Source of the DNA: Myroides sp. 1354
Lineage (GTDB): Bacteria > Bacteroidota > Bacteroidia > Flavobacteriales > Flavobacteriaceae
DNA: 51,808 bases
Assembly: GCF_030324495.1 (NCBI RefSeq)
Contig: NZ_JACAGN010000009.1
Span: 1-51,808 of the forward strand
Direction of reading: 5' to 3'
Within the stretch, counting starts at the first letter, position 1. Each line of letters begins with the position of its first letter. Below the pieces are notes generated by a model. That model was not told the DNA's origin. It did no database searches and worked only from the letters and a program-made list of their open reading frames with translations. This document shows, in pieces, positions 9,286 to 17,207 of the stretch. The position numbers and the translations under genes are program-made.

Positions 9286-9402
9286 ATAATAAAGTATATT
9301 TAACATATTAAGTCTGTATGTATTAGTTGAGATTTTTACTTGTCAGTTTCTATTTATAGGGCATACAGAGTTTTTAGTTTAAGTATTAAGAGAACCAATG
9401 AT

Positions 9403-10092
9403 ATGAACGAGAAAGAATATTATCAAGTTGGAGAAAGCAAGAAATTGCCATTAAGATGCCCAATTTTAAATTATTGTAGTAGGAGAGCAATAACCATTTA
9501 TTTTAATTCTGATTATGAAAAATATGATTATGGTTTAAGTATAGAAGAGGCGTTACTCAAAGATGGAACACTACCAAAAGACTTTGTATCAAAAAGGATA
9601 GATATATAAGGAGAGCTACCAAGTTGGATCAAGGGCAATTCACATTACTATTTTGAAGGTATGTGTCCAGAAGTAAACCTATTTGATTGGATGAATTCTC
9701 TTATTAAGGAAAAGGCTTGTTTTTCAGCTGAATATGATAAATATTATAATAAACCTAGACATAGAATTTTAAAGACTCAACATTATTCAGAGTGTTCAGA
9801 ATTTAATTTTTATGTATTTGAAAAGGGAAGTAAAAGTGTTTCTAGATCTAAACCAAGAAAAAGTATCTCTGTTAAAATTCGTTCAATATTACAGAAGGAA
9901 ATAAAATCAATTTGCCCCATTTGTTCAAATGAAGATGTTGAACATTTTCAAGTTCATCATATCGATGAAAACCCGATGAATAACGAACTTGAAAACTTAT
10001 TGATGTTGTGCCCAAATTGTCATTCAAAAATCACGAAAAATGATATCAAACACGATGAAGTTCTAAGTATAAAATTAAAGCTAAAAGGTTGA
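9403..10092 (+). pseudogene. HNH endonuclease broken by a nonsense codon
   Basis: One reading frame runs from ATG 9403 (MNEKEYYQVGESKKLPLRC) to the TAA at 10090-10092, interrupted once by TAA at 9607-9609. After the stop the same frame continues without a gap (GELPSWIKGNSHYYFEG, then MCPEVNLFDW). A single C-to-T change (CAA to TAA) would explain it. The C-terminal part is a clear HNH/zinc nuclease: CPIC, then HFQVHHIDENPMNNELENLL, then CPNCHSK. If internal re-initiation occurred at ATG 9661, the downstream HNH part alone could still be made. Intact, it would be about 229 residues. Confidence 0.75.
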
Positions 10093-10143
10093 TGTTTATA
10101 TTAACTGGAAAGATAGATGATTTTTACTATTTGTCTATTCAGT

Positions 10144-10976
10144 TTATTTAATAAAATGAGCAAAAGAATTAAAATAAGTTCTTGACGTTTTTAGTAAATG
10201 ATGTATAATTATAATGTCATTAAAGCGAAAAGCATCACCTTTGATGATAAATAAATCTTTATAAATGTTAAAATTTTTATGATTTATAATTGCCTTGTTA
10301 ATCTTTGAATCATTGTGAACAATTGAGTTTCTAACGAAAATAAAGAATTGAATCCAGATTGGATCCGAATAGTATGATTGTTCTTTTGTAACATTAAATT
10401 TGTTGTATAGAAATTCAAGACCACAATAAATATAACTTTGTCTTTGCTTTCCTTTTATGTCCTGTTTAGTAGTTTGTCCGTTGGTTAATATGGTTATAAG
10501 ATTAAAAAGATTATTTTCAAAATTAGATTGCAATTTGTTTTATCTCCATTCTGTTTCTAGAATAGCAAATTGAATCGTATTTTCAAATTTTAGTAATCCA
10601 ATATCCTTTTTTATAAAAGATATGTATCCAATAAATAATCCTTCTTATTAGATAACCAGTTGTATACAAATATTTTGAGAACTAGGATTATCTTTCTCAA
10701 TATAACAATAAACGCGTCTATTTTATTTCTTAAACAAATAATCAATCCCGTTGCTGCTTGCTTGGCATAGTCTTTTGTTTCAAGTTTGCTATTGAAATTT
10801 CACTTAATATAATAAGTATCTTTTTCTTGGATGGCAAAGAGATTTTCAATTAGTATTCTGTTTTCTTTAAGACATAAAGCGAATTGTGATGGATATCAAC
10901 TTTTGTTATTTACTTCAATAAGTACTTGTTCTAAGCTGATTAATTTTTCACAAAGAAAACAATTAACATGTGGTTC
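10144..10976 (-). pseudogene. Degraded HEPN-like protein gene
   Basis: The last 129 codons (10533 to 10144) are open and contain FVRNSIVHND, an RNxxxH motif typical of HEPN RNase-fold proteins. Upstream, the same frame reads on (KKDIGLLKFENTIQFAILE) but has a stop just before 10533 and a double stop near 10650. Further upstream, from about 10976, coding-like sequence continues in another frame (NCFLCEKLISLEQVLIEV, FALCLKENRILIENLFAIQ). There it is broken by two TGA codons at places where Trp would fit. At least three nonsense changes and one frameshift make this a dead gene, originally about 270 residues or more. Confidence 0.6.
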
Positions 10977-11490
10977 TTGATTTGTTCATTATATCTTGTG
11001 CTAAATTTTAAACAAAAAAGGAGACATTAATGGTCTCCTTTTTTTAATAGGCTCCTTTTTTAATATAGGAATTGTTTAGAGTTAATTAGATTGTTGTTTA
11101 CTTTTATATAACTATTATTTTTTAAATACTTCATTTATGTTTTAAAATTAAAAGCTATCAATTAGATAGCTCTTAATTCTAGTAGTTTTCTTTTTTTCTT
11201 TAGCACTATTTCCCAATTGCTAATTTAGCAAAATTATTTGATAAATATATTTATTATTTTTATAATAAAAAAAACAATAAACCATTTTTTGTGTTAAATA
11301 TATTTTATATAAATAAGGTTTTGATGGGGGCTTGATGTAATCACACTTTTCTATTTAATAGAAAAGAAGTAAGTTAAATATCTATTTTTGATGATATGAA
11401 AGTATTGTTTATAATATATTGGTTAAATTAATCGATATAGTCATTTTTTTATTTGTTTCATTATCAAAAAAAATATTACTTTTATTAACA
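10977..11490. other. AT-rich non-coding stretch with hairpins
   Basis: There is no gene. Besides the terminator at 11014-11044, it holds AGCTATC/GATAGCT (11153-11171) and CTTTTCTATT-T-AATAGAAAAG (11346-11366), both perfect small inverted repeats. The region is very AT-rich. Confidence 0.6.
11014..11044. terminator. Bidirectional intrinsic terminator
   Basis: The stem AAAAAAGGAGAC / GTCTCCTTTTTT (12 bp) has a 7-nt loop ATTAATG. A- and T-runs lie on both sides, so it could end transcripts on either strand. No intact gene ends directly here. Confidence 0.8.
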
Positions 11491-11607
11491 AATAAAGCCA
11501 CATGCAGTTTAATGCTAAACCATTGAATGATTTATTTTTTAGAATATTTTTATAAGTATTCTATTATATGTCCCCACATATTATTCTGGTTAATAGTGGC
11601 TTTATTT
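11491..11607 (+). ncRNA. Candidate structured RNA, copy A
   Basis: A ~117-nt unit is closed by the perfect 12-bp inverted repeat AAATAAAGCCAC (11491-11502) / GTGGCTTTATTT (11596-11607) and followed by a T-run. Inside, in order, are GCA-GTTTAA-TGC, AGAATA/TATTCT (11541-11562), and ATATGT-CCCC-ACATAT (11565-11580) followed by TATTCT. A second unit at 12472-12592 has the same layout, the same CCCC loop and the same TATTCT, with compensatory changes in the stems. Strand is assigned from the terminal T-run. Function unknown; a DNA-level element (for example a recombination site) is the alternative. Confidence 0.55.
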
Positions 11608-11702
11608 TTTATAACAACTTGAGCTAGTTTAAAAAGTGAGTTATTGAAAATATTCGACAATTTCTAATTATAATTTTTTTCTGTTTTACTAATAACTATA
11701 TC

Positions 11703-11951
11703 TTATATCGTAGGTCTTATAACATAGTAAAAAACACTTTTTTTTAAGAAGAAGAATTTCTTTATCTTAAACTCCTCTCTTTTAATAACAAAATTTTCTT
11801 TTATTAAACGATAGTGTAATCTTTTTGGTATACTTTTCATGACAACATAATTCTTGCCTAGTTTCTTTTCTTTTTCGAGGAGAATAAGAAATTTATTAAA
11901 ATCATCGACATTTTCTGATAATTTCAAATGATTAAAAGCTGATTCTAACAT
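11703..11951 (-). CDS. Small basic hypothetical protein
   Basis: An open frame of 82 codons starts at an ATG at 11951 and is the only fair-sized one in the 11.0-13.0 kb stretch. The product is very Lys/Phe-rich (EEFKIKKFFFLKKSVFYYV near the C-terminus) and has a predicted helical N-terminus (ESAFNHLKLSENVDDFNKF). I recognise no family. It lies between the two candidate RNA elements. It may be a real small protein or a chance frame in AT-rich DNA. Confidence 0.4.
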   Translation of the reverse strand: MLESAFNHLKLSENVDDFNKFLILLEKEKKLGKNYVVMKSIPKRLHYRLIKENFVIKREEFKIKKFFFLKKSVFYYVIRPTI

Positions 11952-12203
11952 TTTTATTTTGATTTAGTAAGATGAGGTAAAAATATAAAATAATTCTAAT
12001 AGATTAAAGTATGTAATTAATAAAATTTTAAGGTTTTGGATATATAGATATTTTTATCGATTAGTTATTTAACACACAATGATTATTTAAATTATTCAAC
12101 AAACTTTTATTGATAAATTATAAAATATTTGTGTTATTACTTTATTTCTATTTTATCTCTATAGGTGAATTAATTGCTAATTTATTTATTTTTCTAGGAG
12201 GGA

Positions 12204-12293
12204 ATGCAATGTTCAAATGAATTTGTAATAAATATTAATATATCAAATTCCTTTGTTTTTTTCTTAATATATTTGAGAATAATTTATTTTTAG
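12204..12293 (+). CDS. Possible 29-residue hydrophobic peptide
   Basis: The ATG at 12204 is preceded at a good distance by AGGAGGG, a full Shine-Dalgarno sequence and a rarity in this class. The peptide starts MQCSNEFVININIS and ends in a membrane-like FVFFLIYLRIIYF, which recalls type I toxin-like small peptides. A strong intrinsic terminator lies 44 bp downstream. The short length and the AT-rich background mean it could be chance. Confidence 0.25.
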   Translation: MQCSNEFVININISNSFVFFLIYLRIIYF

Positions 12294-12336
12294 ATTTTCT
12301 TTATATCTGATTAATATGATTTTTTCAGTTTTAAAG

Positions 12337-12366
12337 AAAGGAACTGTAGTAAAGTACAGTTCCTTT
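12337..12366 (+). terminator. Intrinsic terminator-like hairpin
   Basis: AAAGGAACTGTA / TACAGTTCCTTT is a perfect 12-bp stem with loop GTAAAG, followed by TT and then GGG. The 3' T-run is short, so termination strength is uncertain. It implies a transcript from the left, either the tiny frame at 12204 or an unannotated RNA. Confidence 0.65.
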
Positions 12367-12471
12367 TGGGCTAGATGCTGTTGTTTGAAATCTACCAGCA
12401 AGATTGATCGAAAAAATTATTGTTATTTATTTTGAATAAGATAGTCTTATATTTTTCAACTTATTTAAAAT

Positions 12472-12592
12472 AGTAAAACCACCAGCTATTAGCATATATA
12501 AGACAATAGAATACATAGTAATTAAATCAACTGAATTTATCAGATAATAAACACTTGTCCCCACAAGTTATTCTTGTCTTGGTGGCTTTACT
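12472..12592 (+). ncRNA. Candidate structured RNA, copy B
   Basis: A ~121-nt unit related to copy A. The closing stem is AGTAAAACCACC (12472-12483) / GGTGGCTTTACT (12581-12592) with one mismatch, followed by a T-rich run. Inside are GCT-ATT-AGC, TAAAT/ATTTA, then ACTTGT-CCCC-ACAAGT (12553-12568) followed by TATTCT. Compared with copy A, the CCCC hairpin differs at two stem positions, and both partners change together (T-A to C-G and A-T to T-A). Such covariation supports selection on base pairing. It lies about 470 bp before the recombinase gene on the same strand. Confidence 0.55.
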
Positions 12593-12815
12593 TTTTATAT
12601 AAAAAAAACAATATTAAGTAGCATAAAGTTACATTAATTTTTTATTATAAAAATAATTATGAGTATAGAATAGCTTCATATATATACAATTAAGTTTCTG
12701 TTATTAATATCCATTTTTTTGTTCTTACAATTTTTATAATTCGTTTTAATTATTATGTTTTATCGACTCAAAACTTGATTGATATATTAAGTTGAGTGAT
12801 AGTTCAAAATCTTTG

Positions 12816-12832
12816 TAGTCTATTTTAGACTA
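12816..12832. promoter_or_regulatory. Palindromic site 1 upstream of recombinase
   Basis: TAGTCTA-TTT-TAGACTA has perfect 7-bp arms, extended by one more pair of TG/CA on each side (12814-12834). Its reverse complement is identical to site 2 at 13002-13018. It is a likely protein-binding site (recombinase or its regulator). Confidence 0.6.
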
Positions 12833-12962
12833 CATTTAACATTTTTATTATTCAAGCTCAAAGGTTTTCTTAATTATTGTTTATTGAATGATTAATTATT
12901 AAGTCTGTAGGAAGTTGTTTGTTTTTTATTATAAAATATTCAAATTCACATGAATAATTTGT

Positions 12963-12988
12963 TTGAATTCAAAATAATATTATATTTG
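12963..12988 (+). promoter_or_regulatory. Promoter-like TTG / TATATTTG pair
   Basis: TATATTTG at 12981-12988 matches the Bacteroidota -7 element TAnnTTTG. A TTG at 12963-12965 gives a spacing of 15 bp, slightly short of the usual 17-23. Site 2 begins 14 bp downstream, so a bound protein would overlap the transcription start. Confidence 0.45.
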
Positions 12989-13001
12989 TAAAAGACTAAT
13001 G

Positions 13002-13018
13002 TAGTCTAAAATAGACTA
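13002..13018. promoter_or_regulatory. Palindromic site 2 before recombinase
   Basis: TAGTCTA-AAA-TAGACTA is a perfect palindrome and the exact reverse complement of site 1. A third half-site AGACTA (12993-12998) directly precedes it, giving a row of three alternating half-sites. It lies just after the promoter-like element and 49 bp before the recombinase ATG. Confidence 0.6.
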
Positions 13019-13066
13019 TTATTGTTTTTATTTGCTCAATTATAGAAACAATAGATATTTTAGATT

Positions 13067-14320
13067 ATGACCTTTAGATTTATACTTAAGCATAAACCAA
13101 CTTATGCTAAAATCATTCTTGAACTTATTGATAATCAGAAAAGAATAACTCATTTAGATACTAATTTAGTTATTAAGGGGCACATGTGGGATGATTTAAA
13201 GGAGCGTCCTAAAAATATTTATTTAAAAAAATTCAAGAAATTAAATGTTTTTTTAGATCGAATTAGGATTACTGTGGCGAGTTATTTTAAAGAAGTTAAG
13301 GTGCGTGGTAAAGCTTTATCATTATCTTCTTTGTCAAGAAGGATTAAAAAAGTTGTTACTTGTAAAAATCAGAAATATAAGCAGGGGAGTCTTTTAAATC
13401 ATATTAATAATTATATTAATTCTCGACAACATATCATATCACAAATTACCTATAGAAGATATAAAGTTTTTTTTCGTTTAATAGAGCGCTTTGAGGGGCA
13501 TGAGATGAGAAATTATATGATAGAAGAAGTTAATGCTGATTTTGTAAAACAATTTCTAAAGTTTGGAGAAAAAGAGTTTTATAGTAGAAGCACATTACAT
13601 CGTACTATTTATTTTATTAGGACTATACTTAATTTTTTAGAAAGACGCGGTATACGAACTTTTGTATATGAGTTAGAATTGCCAAAGGAAAAAAAACAGA
13701 AAAAGAATTTTGTCATTTTATCAGAGATAGAGTTATCAAAAATAAGAGATTTGGAGGTTCCTAAAGAACTAAACTCTGCTAAGGATTGGCTTGTAATAAG
13801 TTGTTATTTAGGACAACGATTTTCTGATTTTATGAGTTTTAATATCAGCATGTTGGAAGTTATTCACAATAGACAATGTATCTCTTTTATGCAACAGAAA
13901 ACGGGTAAAAATGTAATATTACCTCTTCATCCAATTGTAAGGAGTTTAATTTCTAAAAATAAAGGATTTCCTCTAAAACTATCACTCGATACCTATAATA
14001 AACAAATTAAGGAAATAGTACGATTAGCAGGTATCAAAACTCAAGTATATATAAGAAAACGTTTTGGATTTAGATCTAAGTTAGTCACAATTGATAAATG
14101 TAATGCAATTACTAGCCATATTGGCAGGAGAAGTTTTGCTTCTAATTTTTATGGTAAAATACCAACTGCATTGTTGATGGATGCAACAGGGCATGGTACA
14201 GAACAAATGTTTAACCGTTATATTTCTAATTTTGATACTGAACGAGTAAAGCTATTGAGTAATTATTTTGAGGATAACTTTAATAACAAAAATTTTAGTG
14301 ATTTAATCTTAATTAAGTAA
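13067..14320 (+). CDS. Tyrosine recombinase (CTnDOT-type integrase)
   Basis: A site-specific recombinase for integration and excision of a mobile element. The 417 residues show an N-terminal arm-binding part (1-100), a SAM-like core-binding domain (about 108-200) and the catalytic domain. All catalytic residues are present: Arg251 (GQRFSDF), Lys278 (QQKTGK), His351-x-x-Arg354 (HIGRRSF), His376 (TGHGT) and Tyr385 (MFNRYI). The layout is that of Bacteroidota conjugative-transposon and genomic-island integrases, not of XerC/D. It is intact in a neighbourhood of decayed genes. No tRNA gene is visible beside it. Confidence 0.88.
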   Translation: MTFRFILKHKPTYAKIILELIDNQKRITHLDTNLVIKGHMWDDLKERPKNIYLKKFKKLNVFLDRIRITVASYFKEVKVRGKALSLSSLSRRIKKVVTCKNQKYKQGSLLNHINNYINSRQHIISQITYRRYKVFFRLIERFEGHEMRNYMIEEVNADFVKQFLKFGEKEFYSRSTLHRTIYFIRTILNFLERRGIRTFVYELELPKEKKQKKNFVILSEIELSKIRDLEVPKELNSAKDWLVISCYLGQRFSDFMSFNISMLEVIHNRQCISFMQQKTGKNVILPLHPIVRSLISKNKGFPLKLSLDTYNKQIKEIVRLAGIKTQVYIRKRFGFRSKLVTIDKCNAITSHIGRRSFASNFYGKIPTALLMDATGHGTEQMFNRYISNFDTERVKLLSNYFEDNFNNKNFSDLILIK

Positions 14321-14330
14321 ATATAACAAG

Positions 14331-14775
14331 ATGACCATTTTTAAGAGGGAATCAAATATTTCTGCAAGTCTTGATTGGGATAATACTGATAATTGTATTA
14401 TTATATAGGAAGATGGTAAATATCTATCTTCGATGCAAATAGTTATTAGTATTCCTAGATCGTTTTTACTTGGAACCATTAATCCTATTTATAGGAAGAT
14501 ATTATTTAGGTTTTATAAAAAGGGATCCTTTGAACAGTGAAAATTTAAATGATTTATGGGTAGGACGTGGAGTGTATAGAATGACTAAATCTGGGGCTCC
14601 TGATATACGTGAATTTACATCATATTCTATATTATTAGAATTAAAAAGAGGTGATAAAATGTATCCTATTATTTATACTATAATATTTGAGGATAATAAA
14701 TTTACTCTTGAAGGTATTCAGCAAGGAACGACAGGAAGAGGGGGGAGGGGGAGTTACAAATATGACTGTTACTAA
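14331..14775 (+). pseudogene. Probable decayed gene after the recombinase
   Basis: The ATG at 14331 opens a frame (MTIFKRESNISASLDWDN) stopped by TAG at 14406-14408 (one change from CAG), then continues (EDGKYLSSM). From about 14470 a different frame is open to 14775 (LNDLWVGRGVYRMTKSGAP, KMYPIIYTIIFEDNKFTLE). The pieces look like one small protein split by a nonsense change and a frameshift. The end carries an unusual G-rich tract (14740-14751, six G then five G) in an AT-rich background. No family is recognised. The 101-codon frame alone (TTG start at 14470) could also be real. Confidence 0.35.
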
Positions 14776-15277
14776 ATATTAAATTTCAAAATGAATAGAA
14801 AATGATACTGTATTGAAAAAAATGTGTAAGTATGAAATTCTGCTTTGATTAAAATCGAGCGGATTTTTTTTTATTTAATGCTTTAAACCAAAACAGGAAG
14901 CCTACAATCCTCATAAAGCATTAGGAAATAAATTCCCTAAAGAATATAAGCCCAGATTTGATGAAGAATTATTTATCGAATTTAGAGGTATCCTAAAATG
15001 AGGAAGTCTAAAATAGTTCATATATTTCTATTCAAATAGAATATTTTTTATTCTATTTTTTTGTGTATTTTTACACTTATTTTTGTTCTATTGTATACAA
15101 ATGTATATGAAGTTTAACTTTTTGATTTACAATAATCGAGATCTTCTAACTTAGAAAAATTAATATTGTCTCTTTGAGGTGTTTTTAATTCTAAAAAATA
15201 CTTAATTAGACACCTCACTTCTAGGAGATAGTAAAGTATATTTTAGACAATAAATAATTAAGCTGACTCGTTCGTTT
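14776..15277. other. Gene-poor region with one coding remnant
   Basis: About 500 bp before the MarR gene. Apart from the remnant at 14879-15001, it holds AGTCTAAAATAG (15005-15016), a 12-bp match to the recombinase palindromes. There are also two small inverted repeats: TTCTATT/AATAGAA (15026-15041, then a T-run) and GAGGTGT/ACACCTC (15176-15216). Confidence 0.5.
14879..15001 (+). pseudogene. Short C-terminal coding remnant
   Basis: Forty open codons end at TGA 14999-15001, without a start and preceded by an in-frame TAA. The translation (EAYNPHKALGNKFPKEY, then KPRFDEELFIEFRGILK) has protein-like composition unlike the surrounding DNA. It is probably the 3' end of a deleted gene. Family not recognised. 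Confidence 0.3.
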
Positions 15278-15901
15278 ATGGATTATAAACTATTACAGGA
15301 TGTTATAAAATTATTAGAAGAATTTAATAATTATGGCATTAAAGAAGAAAAATCACTTGATGTCTTTTTGAATTGGGCATATGATAAAAAATGTATGAAA
15401 AGTGATTCTGCAAATCTAATTAAGTATCAAGATTGGATAAACAAAAATAAAGGTCGTAGTATTGAAAGTGAAATCAATACTTTGATTGTTCACTTGTCTA
15501 AATATGCAAAAATTCATTCTAAAGAAATACTTGTAAATTCTGGTTTTACCTCACAAGAAGATTTTATTTATTTAATCACATTAAAATCTTTCGGTGAAAT
15601 GAATAAAATCGATCTTATTAGAAAAAATATTCAAGAAAAACCTGCTGGAATAAAAATTATCAATAGATTAATAAAAAAAGGATTTATTAATCAGCATGAC
15701 TCTTCTTTGGATAAAAGAAATAAAATTGTTTCTATAACAGATTTAGGTTTAGAAGAATTAAAGAAAAAACAGCCCGTAATTAAAAAGATAACTAATTTAA
15801 TTACAGGCGATTTAACTTCAGAAGAAAAGCATCAATTAGTCTATTTACTTCAAAAATTAGATAAATTTCACAACCCAATCTACATGAATATTGAATTATA
15901 G
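15278..15901 (+). CDS. MarR-family transcriptional regulator
   Basis: A winged-helix regulator of 207 residues. The C-terminal two thirds are typical MarR: a recognition region around residues 100-140 (NKIDLIRKNIQEKPAGIKII, then NRLIKKGFINQ) and the wing with the family signature DSSLDKRNKIVSITDLG. The N-terminal ~75 residues are an additional helical part. It converges with the carotenoid operon (stop codons about 160 bp apart). MarR-type repressors such as CrtR regulate carotenoid genes in other bacteria, so a role here is plausible but only inferred from position. Confidence 0.8.
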   Translation: MDYKLLQDVIKLLEEFNNYGIKEEKSLDVFLNWAYDKKCMKSDSANLIKYQDWINKNKGRSIESEINTLIVHLSKYAKIHSKEILVNSGFTSQEDFIYLITLKSFGEMNKIDLIRKNIQEKPAGIKIINRLIKKGFINQHDSSLDKRNKIVSITDLGLEELKKKQPVIKKITNLITGDLTSEEKHQLVYLLQKLDKFHNPIYMNIEL

Positions 15902-16058
15902 TCTTTGATCAATTATAGAATTAATTTGATTTACATTAAATAACTCTATTTGTATAATATTGATAAAGGATTTTTTTGTAAAACATCAGGACTAATAATA
16001 ACTCATAGTAATTTAGAATTTATGTTTGGGTGAAAAAATAATTAAATTTTAAATGAGA

Positions 16059-16748
16059 TTAAAATGATTTATTTTGAAAATACTTAAAAAAGTAAATAAT
16101 TAAAAGGAATTGAGTATATCCATAAACCATATCTTCTACAGGTATAGTAAACATTCTAATACCTAAAAAATCTTTTGGATTGTAGTTTACAATTGGGTTA
16201 TCCAATCCTGTTCCTGTCAAGACACCATTTACTGGAAAAAAACCTAGCATTAGTAGTGTATAAACAAAAGAAGCCTTACTTATCCATTGTGACTTCACAA
16301 TAAAATGAAGATAAAATAAAGTAGCTACAGTAACTAAGCAGGTGGTAATGGTGTAAATTTTATTAATGTTTAATAAACCTACTACTATTAGAATAATTAT
16401 GCTAGTAAAAACTAATAAATTATTAAATGATTTTAATAAATCTAATTGATAATATTTGTCAATTACAAAATATGTGAAAATGCAAGAGAAAGGAATAAAG
16501 ATAAAAAAGAGCATTTCTTCTAAAGGTAAACCAGCTATAGAGACCCCTATGGTATAATTTGTATTAAACCACCATACTCCTAAATGAGTAAACCATATAT
16601 CCCAAAGAATAAAAGGAACAGATACTAAAGCTGATGCTTTAAAAAAATGGAGGAATTGCTTATTAAATTGAATTCTGCTATCAAAAGAAGCTACAAAACA
16701 AATTATTACAGTTAAAAATAATATAGTGGAATAAGTTAAAGAAATCAT
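16059..16748 (-). CDS. crtY: Lycopene beta-cyclase, CrtYcd membrane type
   Basis: An integral membrane cyclase converting lycopene to beta-carotene. The 229 residues are a fusion of two homologous three-helix halves (CrtYc and CrtYd), as in Bacteroidota. The first half carries PLEEMLFF (75-82) and the second IPVEDMVYG (202-210), the paired acidic motifs of the family. It is the last gene of the carotenoid operon. Its start overlaps the crtZ stop by 4 bp (ATGA), so the two are translationally coupled. No obvious terminator follows. Confidence 0.9.
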   Translation of the reverse strand: MISLTYSTILFLTVIICFVASFDSRIQFNKQFLHFFKASALVSVPFILWDIWFTHLGVWWFNTNYTIGVSIAGLPLEEMLFFIFIPFSCIFTYFVIDKYYQLDLLKSFNNLLVFTSIIILIVVGLLNINKIYTITTCLVTVATLFYLHFIVKSQWISKASFVYTLLMLGFFPVNGVLTGTGLDNPIVNYNPKDFLGIRMFTIPVEDMVYGYTQFLLIIYFFKYFQNKSF

Positions 16749-17203
16749 TTTTTTGAATTATTTAAAAACATTTTATAATATTTTAATGGTACATATAAGA
16801 ATCCAAAACATTCACCGTTGTGCTTCTCGGTATGTTTATGGTGTTGTTTATGTGCACGTCTTAATGCTAATAAATAGGGGTTACTAGTATTTTTTAATAC
16901 TTTTATTCTTTGATGAATAAAGATATCATGAACAAAAAAATAAGTCATTCCATAAAGCATAATCCCTAATCCTATATAAAACAAATAATTATAATTATTC
17001 AAGGCTCCATAATACATTAATGCTATTGATGGAAGAGAAAAAATAATAAAAAAATAGTCATTTTTTTCAAAAATACCCTTATTGGAATGATTATGATGAT
17101 CTTTGTGTAGTATCCATAAAAATCCATGCATTAAGTATTTGTGTATGAGCCAAGTAGCTATTTCCATTAATATAAAAACTAGAAATATAAGTAAAATATT
17201 CAT
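16745..17203 (-). CDS. crtZ: Beta-carotene 3-hydroxylase CrtZ
   Basis: A non-haem di-iron membrane hydroxylase of the fatty-acid-hydroxylase/sterol-desaturase superfamily, turning beta-carotene into zeaxanthin. At 152 residues it has all the iron-binding histidine clusters: H21KYLMH26, H33KDHH37, H92DIFIH97 and H118KQHH122. Four hydrophobic helices frame them. It overlaps crtY by 4 bp and follows the SRPBCC gene after 4 bp. No crtW ketolase is present, so zeaxanthin is the predicted product of this cluster. Confidence 0.92.
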   Translation of the reverse strand: MNILLIFLVFILMEIATWLIHKYLMHGFLWILHKDHHNHSNKGIFEKNDYFFIIFSLPSIALMYYGALNNYNYLFYIGLGIMLYGMTYFFVHDIFIHQRIKVLKNTSNPYLLALRRAHKQHHKHTEKHNGECFGFLYVPLKYYKMFLNNSKK

Positions 17204-17207
17204 AGAC

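Larger units (their letters stand above)
11952..12471. other. AT-rich stretch between small gene and RNA copy B
   Basis: There is no gene of normal size. It holds a 29-codon hydrophobic frame (12204-12293) and a terminator hairpin (12337-12366). The remainder is A/T homopolymer-rich with stops in all frames. Confidence 0.5.
12593..13066. other. Recombinase upstream region
   Basis: A non-coding stretch of about 470 bp. It contains the two palindromic sites at 12816-12832 and 13002-13018 and a promoter-like pair at 12963-12988, listed separately. Nothing else is seen. Confidence 0.6.

Noticed and set aside
11491..12592. Reading the twin elements as integron attC sites
   Set aside because: The core GTTRRRY/RYYYAAC sequences are not visible and the recombinase lacks the features I would expect of an integron integrase.
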